NCBI GenBank assembly: GCA_002914805.1
Contig: JXTB01000038.1
Location: 288,959-352,958, forward strand
DNA length: 64,000 nucleotides
Origin: Parasponia andersonii
Lineage: Eukaryota > Streptophyta > Magnoliopsida > Rosales > Cannabaceae
Reading direction: 5' to 3'
Shown: positions 34,171 to 45,158 of the stretch, one piece after another
How positions within the stretch are numbered: the first letter of the stretch is position 1
How the letters are laid out: each line of letters opens with the position of its first letter
Notes under the pieces: generated by a model
Databases searched by the model: none
Seen by the model: the letters and a program-made list of their open reading frames with translations, nothing else
Told to the model about the DNA's origin: nothing
Translations under genes and position numbers: made by a program

Positions 34171-36829
34171 TATGATTAGTAAAGTGTGTAGGCCTTGAAA
34201 TATAAAATAATAACGACCCGCGAGGTCACGTAACAAATGAGATACGTTATAAGATAGTACACGGCCTTTTTTTTCTTTTTTTTTTTTTTTTTGTTTGTGT
34301 CGGTGAAATAACCAGACTAATCAATCGAGATCAATTTGGAAATCAGAGAGTTGGTTCCAATTATCAATGAGAAAATTGTATATATATAAGGTAAGGATTT
34401 TGTCCTAGTCGAATCCATTATCGACTAAAAAGAATATACTCTCAACTCTCTTATATTACAGAATAAGATTCTCATTGCAGGTTATTTTCAAACTTCTCAT
34501 TAATATAATCACGAATCTATCATCTTACAGAATACAGAATCAGTGTTAGAATTAGTGTTGCAACATAAAATAAAGAAAATACCTATATCGCAACATGTAA
34601 GATACAACTTCAGTTCTCAAAAAATACTCTGTTTTTTTAATCTCATTTCAATATTAAAATAGAGCATCTATTTATACAGATAAAAACCTCATATATTAAA
34701 CCTAAAATTAAAGACTTAGTTCACATATCGTCAAGAATTAATTAAAACAATTAAGCTGCAATTCCAACTAATTTTTAACTAACTTATCGTTGTAACATTC
34801 CAACTAACTTAATCAAAATAGTTGTCGCCGTTTGTATATAAACTAGGTATAAAACTTGAGTCCATATGTTTAGACTAAGGCATCCATTTCTTTTTCTCGT
34901 GAAAAAGATGTTGAAATCCAACTAATAATGCACCATTTGGAACACACTGCTTTTTTTTTTTTTTTGGTCGACTGAGATTGCTGACTAGACATGAATTCTT
35001 TCAATTAATTGTGTGCCCCAACGGCTCATTTTTGTGCAAGATATGCCTGCCGCATGGATGAGATTCTTATATTTTTAATTGGTCGGTTTGTAGACAACTT
35101 CCAAAGCGACAAGTCGATTCTTAATCAGTTATACTTAAACTGACTAAATTTAATTATTTTGCAACTTTTAATTTGATTTATTTGGTTTTCAATTTCGGTC
35201 GACAGTTGGTCAGGCTATTAGATTCACAATTGGAGGCAACTCGATACGGCTGTGAGAGACTAGAGAGTTTTTTTTTCAATTATCAATTTTACAAATTTTT
35301 TCGAGGAATAAATATTTGCTACTAAAAATATATCTTATGACTTCAATAAAAAAAAATATTATATTTGAAATACTTTATGTACTTTTTTTATTTTTCCAAT
35401 GGTTGATTTGTCAACTATACCAAACCAACCAAACTATAAATTCATTTTTTAAAAAATTTCTGTTCATTCGGTTTTGGTTATTCAATTTTTGTTATTTCGG
35501 TTCACAATTGGTCCGATTATTCGATTTCTTTCTGTTTATCGGATTTTCGCACACCCATCATATTCTATACTACTAAAATGCAGTGAGTTTTGTGGGTCAA
35601 AAGTATCATAGATCCTTAAAGTGCATTTTTTGTTTCCATTTTATTAAATTCTAACGTAAGAAGTAAGAAAAAGTGTCGATATGATGTATCACTAATGAGC
35701 AATTATATATACATATAACTCATGTTAATTTGTAGTGAAATATAGTAGGAAGAAATGAGAAAAGTTTTCCTCTTTCCTATTTATCCACGTATTTAACTTT
35801 ATTTATATATTTAGGATAAAAAAATTTGATGTATTATATATCATTCACATAATTAAGAAATTAGGAAATGATAACTCAAATTTTAATTTCTTCTTATTCC
35901 TCGAACCTTTTTCTTTACTAATATTTTCATTATAGATTAGTAGTCATGTCCAGCGTGATGGCATGCCGTGCTAGAGGGCAAGTGGGCTTTGCCACCAAGT
36001 GTTAGACGATGAGAAAGGAATATTGGTTAGAATAGACACATAGTGCCACTAAATTGTCTTTGTTAAATGAGGTGTTGCCAGACGATGCTGATGACGAGAC
36101 TACTTTCTAGGCTTGTGGCCTAAGCATGAGAGAGTCCATATATGTCTAAATTTGTAGCTAGTCAATTGTTCACTGTTAATTTATATGTCAGAAAGTACAC
36201 ATATTAAGTGTTCATGATGTAGATTTCTAGAAAATTATAAACTTTGAATTTTGTGAGCATTGTGTCCATAGAACCTAGTGTATCGTCAAGTTTTATTCTG
36301 CAATTTGTAGGACTAAAGGGACAATAGATTGCATCCAACAGAACTTTGGGTCCTTCTCATATTCAGTCTTCAGGTGGTTTGTTGACAATGTAATGCTTTT
36401 TATTTCAATGCATATAATTGTGCATATATATATAAGTAACTCATATATGCTTCATTACCTATTTCATTGACTTCAGTATCAGTCTCTTTAGTATGCATGT
36501 ACATTCCAACGACACCTTCTAGATCTTAGCATTACGGTGATCGTCAGCCCTTTCCATATATTTAATCGTAGAATTCAGCTTCTTCATATGGACCTATTGC
36601 CACTTAATAGTAAATTAAACAATACATATATATATATATATATACACTCTTTTTTTCAGGTGCCAAATTGTCAAATACTAAACAACTTATGGACAATCTG
36701 ATCTAATTTTTTATTCAAGCTAAATTATCCATCTAAAATATATAGTTGGCACGATGGTCGATGTCCCCTATTGCGCGGATATAAAAAGTATTTTGATGCT
36801 CTAATTTTACAGTTATCCTTCACGAACTA
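34171..36829. other. Intergenic stretch, decayed repeats
   Basis: No supported gene. About 34300-34870 looks like a decayed repeat or LTR fragment; 35090-35560 contains several GGTT-rich phrases common in plant repeats (TCGGTTTTGG, TTTCGGTTCAC). A GC-richer block at 35940-36125 (GGCATGCCGTGCTAGAGG) could be a captured gene scrap but gives no recognisable protein. Confidence 0.4.
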
Positions 36830-37652
36830 TTATTTGTTCTTCTTTGAATGGGCCTTTTGAATGTCATACTTGAGCTTCTTCACAACCTTTTCGAACTCGT
36901 TGAAACTTGTAGCGAGTGTATAGAATCCATTTTCTTCCAAGCTTTCTCGAATGCTTTCTTTAAAGCTAGGTGGATCATTAAAGTCTTCTCTTAATTCATT
37001 GAACCTTTCCCAACATTGCTTTCCTAATTCCTCATATCTAGGCCGCTCTAAAGCGATAATTATGATAGCCTGTCATAAATTAACTAGTACTAATTACTTC
37101 GTTCGCTTTGCTAACCTTTTATCGGTTAATGGTCGCTAAGAAAGTGTAGGAAAATTAAAACTATCATATCTACCTGAAAGAGGTGGCGACGTGCATCCGA
37201 GATCTTTTCTTCATTCAAGCATTTGCAACTGAAAGCATTTTGAAATTCACCCTGCAAGTAAATCGATGATCATATGTAATGGGCTTTAAGTAAGTTAGTA
37301 TTCACGTGATTAATAGCCAAAAAAAAAAAAAAAAAAAAAATTTTGAAAAGAAAAAGTAGTATAAATCAAAGAAAAGAAAATGACTCTTATAAATAACTAA
37401 TTACGTATAATTATTGGATTTTATAGTTGTACTTGAAACCCAGCTTCTTAATTTTTGTAAATTTAAGTACTTAGGGAGACATGCGTATAACTTTGAAATT
37501 TAGGGGGCAATGCCTATTAATATAAAATTAATTTTAGAGGGTAAAATAAATACATATCTAATTTTTTTTAATTAAAATATGTATCTAATTTTGAAAAAAG
37601 TAACATATGAAGTAAAAATTGAGGGGGAACGTTTGGCTTCGCCTGTGTGTAC

Positions 37653-37696
<44 letters not shown>

Positions 37697-39495
37697 ACAC
37701 CACCTTGTAAATGAGCATTTCCACAAGTAACATCTCGATCTCATAACCTTCATGAGCTTTTCCTTCCTTAAGAGCCTTTAACTTTTCTTTCCGTAGTATT
37801 TGCACTGCTTTGGCTTCATTTCCACTCATTTCCAGCTTTGCAACAATACTCTTTTCACAAAAACAGAAAGCTTAATATAATTAACTCATTAACGGAGAAA
37901 ATATTTTAGTTTCTTCATATTTTAATAAAATTTAAACAAATGCTGTTTTCAATAATTAAGGTCGACAATGTTTTTGCTCACACAAGTGGGTATTAGAACT
38001 CCTCTAAATAAAATTAAGATGCATGATAATTTTGAAAATAAATCTAGAACTTTATCAATTATTCTATTCAATAGTTCGGCACAGTGGCACAACACGATCG
38101 GACTTCGTGTATTTAACTGTGCAGGGTTTCTCATGTTTATCATCAGATCATAATTACTTTCCTACTTTCACCGAGCTACATATGCACAAAATTTATGTCC
38201 TAAATAATTAAAATTTATTTTTAATACGAATGCCATATGGGCTTAGTCCATTCAGGTTCCTTCACAGATAACCACAGAGACCAAAATGGGACCAACAAAG
38301 CATTTTCACTAACACAGTAAAAAGGATACGAGTAGGACTAATTTGGGCCGAAATGAGTTGTTGAAAATGACATTGATATGACTAATTTGGGCTAAAATGA
38401 CTTTTTTGTTCATATTTTTTTTTTTTAAAAATGACATTTGTAGAAGTGTCAAGAACATCGGTCAAGAACTTTTTAACCATAAAAAATCTATTATTTAGGA
38501 CTTTTTTTTATGGTTAAGATGCTCTTGACCTCTGGCCAAAAAGTTCTTGACACTCTCAAAAATGCCATTTTTAATAAAATATCCAAAAAATCATCTTGGC
38601 CCAAGTTAGTCTTACCTATGTCCTTTTCCCAAGTGAGTTGTTTATGATTTCCTTTTGAGGAAATTTGATTTTTTGAGGTAATTTTTCAAAAAACTTGAAA
38701 AATCCTCGATTCTAATTAGAAAAATACCAATTTTAAAAGTATTTAATAAAAATACGATTATTTATTAATTGTTGAGATATTTGAAGTAACAAGTCAAGTT
38801 CCCAATGCTAACTTGACTAGTTATCTAAAGTAACTAGATTGATTACCCAGTAACTTAATTGGTTACCTTTAGTACCATTGAAAAATACTAATTTTAAAAA
38901 GAAAATGATATGTTTCTAAATATTTATTAAAAGAATTATTTGTCTATACATTATTTTAAAGTGGTATTTTTCTAAATAAGTCTGAAAATTTTCAAAAAAT
39001 TTGGCTCAACCGGGATTTTTCAAAAAATTTGGAATTTTGAAAGAAGTCATTTTCTTCTTAAATAATAGTTTTAGAAATGTCAAAAAAACCATTATTTATG
39101 ACATTTTTTTAGAAGTTTTTGATGCTCAAAGTTAAAACACTTTAAACTAAAAGTCAAAAGGTTTTTAACACTCCAAAGAATCTCATTTTAAAAAAGATTC
39201 ACAGAAAAGTCATTTAGGCTCCATTTAGTCTTAGCCATGTCCTTTCCCCAAGGCACTGCCTATTTTATTGAAGGATGGACCTAGCATAAAGAAAACGTAG
39301 ACAAATGCCCCTTTTTTAATATGTTTACACATATACCCTTTTTTAAAGATTCATCCCTGTTTTATACATTTTTCTTGAGAAATTTATACCATAAGTATAA
39401 ATTTATACCTAATAATGTATAAAAAGTATCCCTAAAAAATAGGAATACATATTATAATGTATACCCTACAAATTTATATAGGAACCAATCCCATA

Positions 39496-39547
<52 letters not shown>

Positions 39548-42229
39548 TATTATTTTATCCAATTAAAGTTAATTGTGCATATTTTTTCATAGTTAAAGGT
39601 GGAAAGAGAAAAATATTAAATAATATATATATTTATTTTAATTATTTTTTTCTAATTACTCAAATAATTATAGCTATTAGATTCTAACAACTTAAAAAAA
39701 AAATATAAAGAAAAAAATACCTACTAGATTAACAACCATATATATATATTTATATCTTATATGTGTATTACGTATATTTTATAGACGAAATATATACCTA
39801 AAAATGAATATAAAAATATAAAAATAAAAAATTGGTTGTAGGTGATGTAAGATGCAAAAAGGGGTATTGGGCCTAAATTTCATTTAATAAGGGCTTTTCT
39901 TACAGAAGTCCAAGCCCATAGGGTTAAAAAATTGTAAAATCCCAGATGAATTGATTTTTTTTGGGAAAAATTCAGGACTGATTTAGAAAAATATTACTTT
40001 TGAATTTTTTTTAAAACAATGTCAATTTTATTAAATATTTAGAAAAATACCACTTATTTTTTAAAATTGGTATTTTTCAGTTATACTCAAGGTAATTAGT
40101 TGGGTTACTTTGGATAACTAATCTAGTTACTTGAAACAACTAATCAAGTTACCTCAGGTAGCTTGACAGGTTACCTCAAGTATCTCACTCATTAATGAAA
40201 AGTAGCATTTTTCTAAATAGTTTTGAAAGTGGTATTTGTCTAATTAAATCTTGAATTTTTCAAACAATTTCATAATTAGGGATTTTCAATTTTTTTTTTT
40301 AACTTTTAGCGGTAAAAAAAAATCTAATTTCATCTTTAACAAATGAAACCATTATAACTTATTAGCCAGACACTACTAATTAGTTATGACTAATTAGTTA
40401 AGATGGTCAATTTTTTCGAAAATATTTTTGAGGAAATTTTATTTTATATGATAAAATCTCAAAAAATGAAAAATTACGAACTTTAAATTGTTTTGAAAAA
40501 TATCATTTAAAAAATATTTAAAATAATACTACTTTTTATCAATTGATGATGTACTGAAGGTAATTAGTCAAGTTATTTGAAGTAATTAAACTAGTTACCT
40601 CAATTAATTAACTTATCCACATATCACTTGACTCATTACCTTAAATACCTTTGAAAGATACCAGTTTTGAAAAAAAAGTGGTATTTTATAAATGTTTTTG
40701 ATAGGTGGTAGTTTTCTCAATAAACTTAGAAACTGATTTTAAAATTTCAAAGAATTCAGCCCATCCAGGATCTTCTAATTTTTTTGGACTGGGGACCCGG
40801 ATTTCTGTAAGAACCCAATATTTTTTACCACTCTATCTTTTCGAAAAAAGCCGTTTTGTTTTGTTTTGTTTGTCAATTATCCCTCCCAAAACAATTCTAA
40901 AGGACTTCTCCCCCCAAAAAAGAAAAAATAATAATAATAATAATTCTAAATGAAAAGTTGAAAGTTCGATAGTGGTAGTTAATAGGTATAAAAACCTGTT
41001 GGCAACGTTGATTCATGTATCTTAACAGTTGGCTACTTAACCTTTTGAGGTTAACAACCCAAACAAAATCAACTAAAATTTATGAATATTCTTCCTCAAC
41101 TAAAATTTCCATCATTTTCCGTCAAAAAAAAAAAAATTTCCATCATTTTTCTTTTGTTTTAGCTTCCTCTTTATTTTTCTTTTTTGGAAAATTACAAAAT
41201 CAACTTTGAAATTTCACTTTTTTTTTTTTTTTTGCACTGACAATCTTTAATTTTGAAAATTTATGATCTAGATCCTAAATCTTACATTTCTTTCACATTT
41301 ATCCTCATCAATACTGAAAAACTCAACCAACAAATATGAACCTAATATAGAGTTTTTGACAGATCAAGATTAATCGTAATCCTTTATATCACATCTAATT
41401 ACTTAAAAAGCATTATTTTATCTCTGATGGTCTTTTTTTTTTGGGTTTATATTTGTTCCTTGAGTTTTTCTTTTATTTTTTTATTTTTTTAGTGTGTATC
41501 GTGGATCAAGGGGAAATTATGGAGTTTTTTCCCTAACGTTTAGATTGCTATTTTTCTTTTTTCAAAATTATGGATTTTTTTTTCGATTTTCGATAATAGA
41601 AGCTATTTTTTTCTATTTTCCTTTTTTCCCACAAAAAAATATATGTATATATATATATATATATCTTCGGCTTCCTCTTTATTTTTTCTTTTTGTTTCCT
41701 TTCATGATGTCACACAATATTATGTTTCTAGCGAGTTTAGAGATTATGAATGAAACCACGAAAGTTCTCCAAATATATAGTTCATAGCGAAAAATGAAAA
41801 ATGTAAATCGAATGATTAAAAAAGCCAAAAAAAAAAAGAGCGAAAATATGAAGGCTGATCTGAATCACAAAAATAAAAGAAATAAAAATGAATAGATGTC
41901 TAACTAACCTGCATCCTGGGAAAATCAATGTATTCCTGTTGAAGCAAATCGTTCAACTCATACTCAGCCGCATCCAATTTTTGAGAGTCGGCTCGAGCTT
42001 CTTCATAGTCAATCAATCTCTGCAAGGCTATTCTGCCTCCATGCAGGGCTGCCATGGAAACTGACCTCTTACGTACTCTAGGGTTTGGTTTTCTCCTCCA
42101 GCTGCCGCGATTGAAGTAAGCAAATGCCAGGTAAGCGCCGCCGATGAGGATGAAAGGTATTGTCGTCGCTGTAGCCAGCGCTCCGTATTTTGGTTTCATG
42201 GTGAAACTATTTGTTGAGATGAACGCCAT
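36830..42229 (-). CDS. Small membrane-anchored protein with TPR-like helices, unknown function, four exons
   Basis: Exons on the minus strand: 42229-41909, 37850-37704, 37251-37174, 37069-36830; 786 bases, 261 residues. All junctions are GT-AG and all introns are phase 0, so the two inner exons (147 and 78 bases) are whole codons. The ATG at 42229 is followed by a hydrophobic helix at residues about 16-40 (ALATATTIPFILIGGAYLAF) and then a basic stretch (RRKPNPRVRKRS), which fits an N-terminal anchor with the rest in the cytosol, or an organelle-targeted form. The remainder is helical with paired-helix character (AALHGGRIALQRLIDYEEAR, AKLEMSGNEAKAVQILRKEK, HEGYEIEMLLVEMLIYKGEF, FNEFEKVVKKLKYDIQKAH), like degenerate tetratricopeptide repeats. 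I recall similar uncharacterised plant proteins but no assigned role. Intron 1 is 4058 bp and full of MITEs. Confidence 0.8.
37657..37692. repeat. (AT)n microsatellite
   Basis: About 18 AT repeats in intron 2 of the helix-repeat protein gene, close to the donor site of exon 2. Confidence 0.9.
38320..38635. mobile_element. Hairpin MITE family 1, copy 1
   Basis: Left end AAAAAGGATACGAGTAGGAC then TAATTTGGGC; right end GGCCCAAGTTAGTCTTACC then TATGTCCTTTT, an inverted match. Inside, arms carrying GTGTCAAGAAC and GTTCTTGACAC face each other around a TATTATTTAGGA centre. Non-coding, inside intron 1 of the helix-repeat gene. Confidence 0.75.
38670..39030. mobile_element. Hairpin MITE family 2, copy 1
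   Basis: Inverted ends carry TTAGAAAAATACCA-type text on both arms (left near 38718, right near 38960). The centre holds alternating TTGACT and GGTTACC/AGTAACT motifs. The same layout is found at about 39950-40300, 40420-40800 and 51580-51895. Confidence 0.65.
39035..39250. mobile_element. Hairpin MITE family 1, partial copy 3
   Basis: Shares the central hairpin (CCATTATTTATGACATTT) and the right end (CATTTAGTCTTAGCCATGTC) with the copies at 38320 and 50728. The left end is not recognisable where it meets family 2. Confidence 0.6.
39495..39745. mobile_element. AT-microsatellite-associated MITE, copy B
   Basis: An (AT)n run of over 40 bases (39501-39544) leads into GAGTATTATTTTATCCAATT. The right end AAAATACCTACTAGATTAAC is followed by a new AT run. 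Similar to the element at 51271-51545. Confidence 0.5.
39950..40300. mobile_element. Hairpin MITE family 2, copy 2
   Basis: Left arm AATTCAGGACTGATTTAGAA and right arm (reverse complement AATTCAAGATTTAATTAGAC) are inverted. The centre has AGTTACCTCAGGTAGCTTGA and CAGGTTACCTCAAG. Confidence 0.65.
40420..40800. mobile_element. Hairpin MITE family 2, copy 3
   Basis: Same layout: GGTAATTAGTCAAGTTATTT and ACTAGTTACCTCAATTAATT near 40558-40608, ACTTGACTCATTACC at 40627, and a right arm with AGTGGTATTTT. More diverged than copies 1 and 2. Confidence 0.55.
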
Positions 42230-42957
42230 AATTTGGTTATCTTTTATTATAATTATTATAATTATTTTTTAACAAACTTATAATTCTATCGATGATCAAG
42301 GTTTTATTACAGGTAGATGAAATAATGTAGCATTAAAATGTGTTTTCCTAGGGGAGGGTTTTGTTCGTTTTGTTATTTATTTATTAATTTTTTCATAAGT
42401 AAGTTTACCTTTTAATCCGTTTATAAAGCAGATGCGTATTGTTAGAGTATTATACTTACCCCGGGAACAAGTGAAGGAATTGAAAGTTTTGGGAATGAGG
42501 AGGGATACATGGTATATATTCTTCCTATAAGGCCAACTTGTGATTAGCTTGGGAGAGACGATAAAATAAATATTCTGATTTCAACCTTGTAAGGGGGGGT
42601 ATATAACTGTAAACAAATTTATATTCCAAATCCCCACTATTTTCCTTTTTTATATATATATATTCTATATATATATAGTAGTTTTACTTGCAGCTTGGTG
42701 AGAAGGTATAGGATATTACTCTTGAAGACTGATTTGATTTGTAAGGCGAAGGGAGTTTCCAAAAGGTCACACATATATTTACTTATTTGAATCTTAGCTT
42801 GTTCATGAAACTTATAGGCCTATATAGGCCCTAGTGTTTGGTTGGCCTGAATGAGATCAATGGTAATGTTAATATCTTGGGAATAAGAGTGAAAATGTTT
42901 TTTTTTTTTTAAATTTTTTGTTTGTTTGTAACTTTAGAATTATCGATGAAATGATAT
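42230..42957. other. Upstream flank of the helix-repeat gene
   Basis: AT-rich, non-coding; likely promoter of the minus-strand gene that starts at 42229. Its last five bases (42953-42957, GATAT) are the left target duplication of the solo LTR. Confidence 0.5.
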
Positions 42958-45153
42958 TGTAAAAACCCAAAATTTTCGAGGGTAATTTGGACATTTTATT
43001 AATTTTCCGGATAAAATATTGTGGGGACTAATTTGCAAAAATTTTGTTCAGAAGGACTAAATTACAAATTTTGGGAGATTAAATTGATAGAGATTTGAAA
43101 TTTTGGGGACTTATGTGCAATTTTTGAAAAATTGCACAGCCCTATAAGAATGGGCCACGTGCCCATCCTCTTTCCTCTCTCTCTCTCTTCTCTCTCCTCC
43201 CTCCCCCGAAAACTTTCTTTCTCTCTCCTCTCTTCTCCCTCTCGGCCGAACCTCCGCAGAACCGCCGCTAGCTGCCGTCCGGGCCGCCCACCGACCGGCG
43301 TCCCCTCGCCGAGCTGCCACGAAGCTCCGCTGCCCTTCGCTGCTCGCCGCCGCCGCTTGTGTCGCCGGGAAACGCCATCGAAGCCGGTTCGACCCATTTC
43401 GGTTTTTCCGTCACCGGCGACGATTTCGGCCACCTTTCGGCCTCAAACCAGTCCCGTTGGATTCGTATTGTCGCAAGGATCGTAAAGGTATATATATCTC
43501 AACTCTATTTTTCCCAGATTGAAAGTTGCTATTTTTGATCATTTCGAGTTTTTGGTTGTTGTTCTCGATCTGACCATTGGATTGCATTTTTAACTGCATT
43601 TTTGGAATGTACTCGGAAAATGGAGAAGTTTGATATGTATATTATGTAGTTTGGTGATCGGCACAAAAATCGAGATCGGACGGTCAAGATTTTATCTCGT
43701 TTTGCATGCCACCAGTCTGGTGTGGACCCGGACCCGAATTGGATAAGTTATATGTCTAACCTAGCTATTTTGGGTATTAGGAATTCAGTGAAGAGGTCCG
43801 TTTGTGGAATTGAAGCTCCGGTGAGAAAGTTGGTTTTTCATACGAGATCGATCGAGGGCCTGGAATTGATTCCCGACCCTCCGAGCGATCGTCAACAAAA
43901 CTTTAAGGACTCAATAGCGTGGTGTCGCTATTCTGTTGAGGTAGGGGTTTAGTTACCTTCGTTTTATACCGTTTTTGAATTAAAACTTATTTTCTACAGC
44001 ATATAAGAACAAGTGTGTTTTTAATGATTGGAATTATATGTGATGGAATCTGGTTATACGATATATACAGTACAACTTTGGGAATTTGCTGTGTGCAGGT
44101 TATTTTAGGTATATTAAAAATAGGGCCGTTATGCTGTCCGTTTTTCTATAAAACCCTATTATGCATGTTTTATTGAAAAACCAGAGTACAGTAGTTTTTA
44201 CACTTCAGTTCTGTATTGCACGTGTCATAGGATCATACATGAGCACCGTGTTAGCATTGTGGGTTTTACAGTGTGGCGCTGTATGCCCCACCATCGGTGA
44301 AAGTCCGTAAACTTGCGCGAGGTCTTGTTACTTCTGATTACCTCCCCATTTGACAGGTGTAGGCAATTCGGTTGCCCCTTCAGGTTTGGTAGGCGAAACA
44401 TGGGTATCCCCTCCGGGTATGGGCTTAGGTATCAGGCAGGCTATTAGGTACACTTAGTGCCATCATCCTGGTTTCCACAGATGAGAGAATGTGAGCTCAT
44501 GGGTATGAGTTGATTTGTGTCATGTGCATATAGAGTGATAGTTTTGATTACATTGTTTCATATATATTGGCTCCCGGTTTGGATTATATATATACGTGTG
44601 TGTATGTTTTAGGATTTGAACTAACCATGCAGGAGATTCCCATCACTGAACTATTTTTCTCCGAGGTAACTATTTTCCTACTGGGCATTATATGCTCACC
44701 CCCTTACCTTCCTCCTCAGATAGTGTCCAGTGCGATCTTGGTGATCAAGAAGAGTAAGAGGTCATCTTGATTGCAGTTCGTCTCTTGGTAATGTTAGGAG
44801 TTTGTTGTCGTAGTCTTTGGACTATTTGGATTGTGTGTTAGCATTGAACCAAGATTACTGCTTTCTATTTGTCTACAAACTTATGTATGCTATTCTGGTG
44901 TTTGACTTTTTGGTGGATAGTGATGATGCTAGGTTTCGTAATTAATTTCATGTTTTTAAGTAATTGTTCAATTTATGTTTGATAGTGTATACAAACTGTG
45001 GGAGTGGTTCACGGGATGAAATTCCGATTATTTTATTTAAATGGACTGTTTTTATAAAAACTAGAACTTTTGACACTTTTCAAATAAATTAAAGAATTTC
45101 CCACCTTTATGAAATTCTCATTTTGCCACTAGCCCGGATTTTGGGTCGTGACA
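42958..45153 (+). mobile_element. Solo LTR, probably Ty3/gypsy (chromovirus type)
   Basis: Starts TGTAAAAACCCAAAATTTTC and ends GATTTTGGGTCGTGACA, with the perfect 5-bp duplication GATAT on both sides (42953-42957 and 45154-45158). Length 2196 bp with no internal coding region, so it is the product of recombination between two LTRs. The TGTAA...CC start and GGGTCGTGACA end are common in Tekay/Del-type gypsy LTRs. A pyrimidine-rich tract at 43160-43235 is followed by a GC-rich island to about 43460, unlike the AT-rich rest of the window. Frames in this island are not recognised proteins. Fossil. Confidence 0.85.
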
Positions 45154-45158
45154 GATAT

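Noticed and set aside
35940-36125. GC-richer block suspected as a gene fragment
   Set aside because: No reading frame gave a protein I could recognise, and no splice context supports it.
43062-43485. Arg/Gly- and Pro/Ser-rich frames on both strands near 43.1-43.5 kb
   Set aside because: They come from a GC-rich island inside the solo LTR; several frames stay open only because of base composition.
43722-43952. 76-residue plus-strand frame in the solo LTR
   Set aside because: Short, no recognisable domain, and inside a non-coding LTR.
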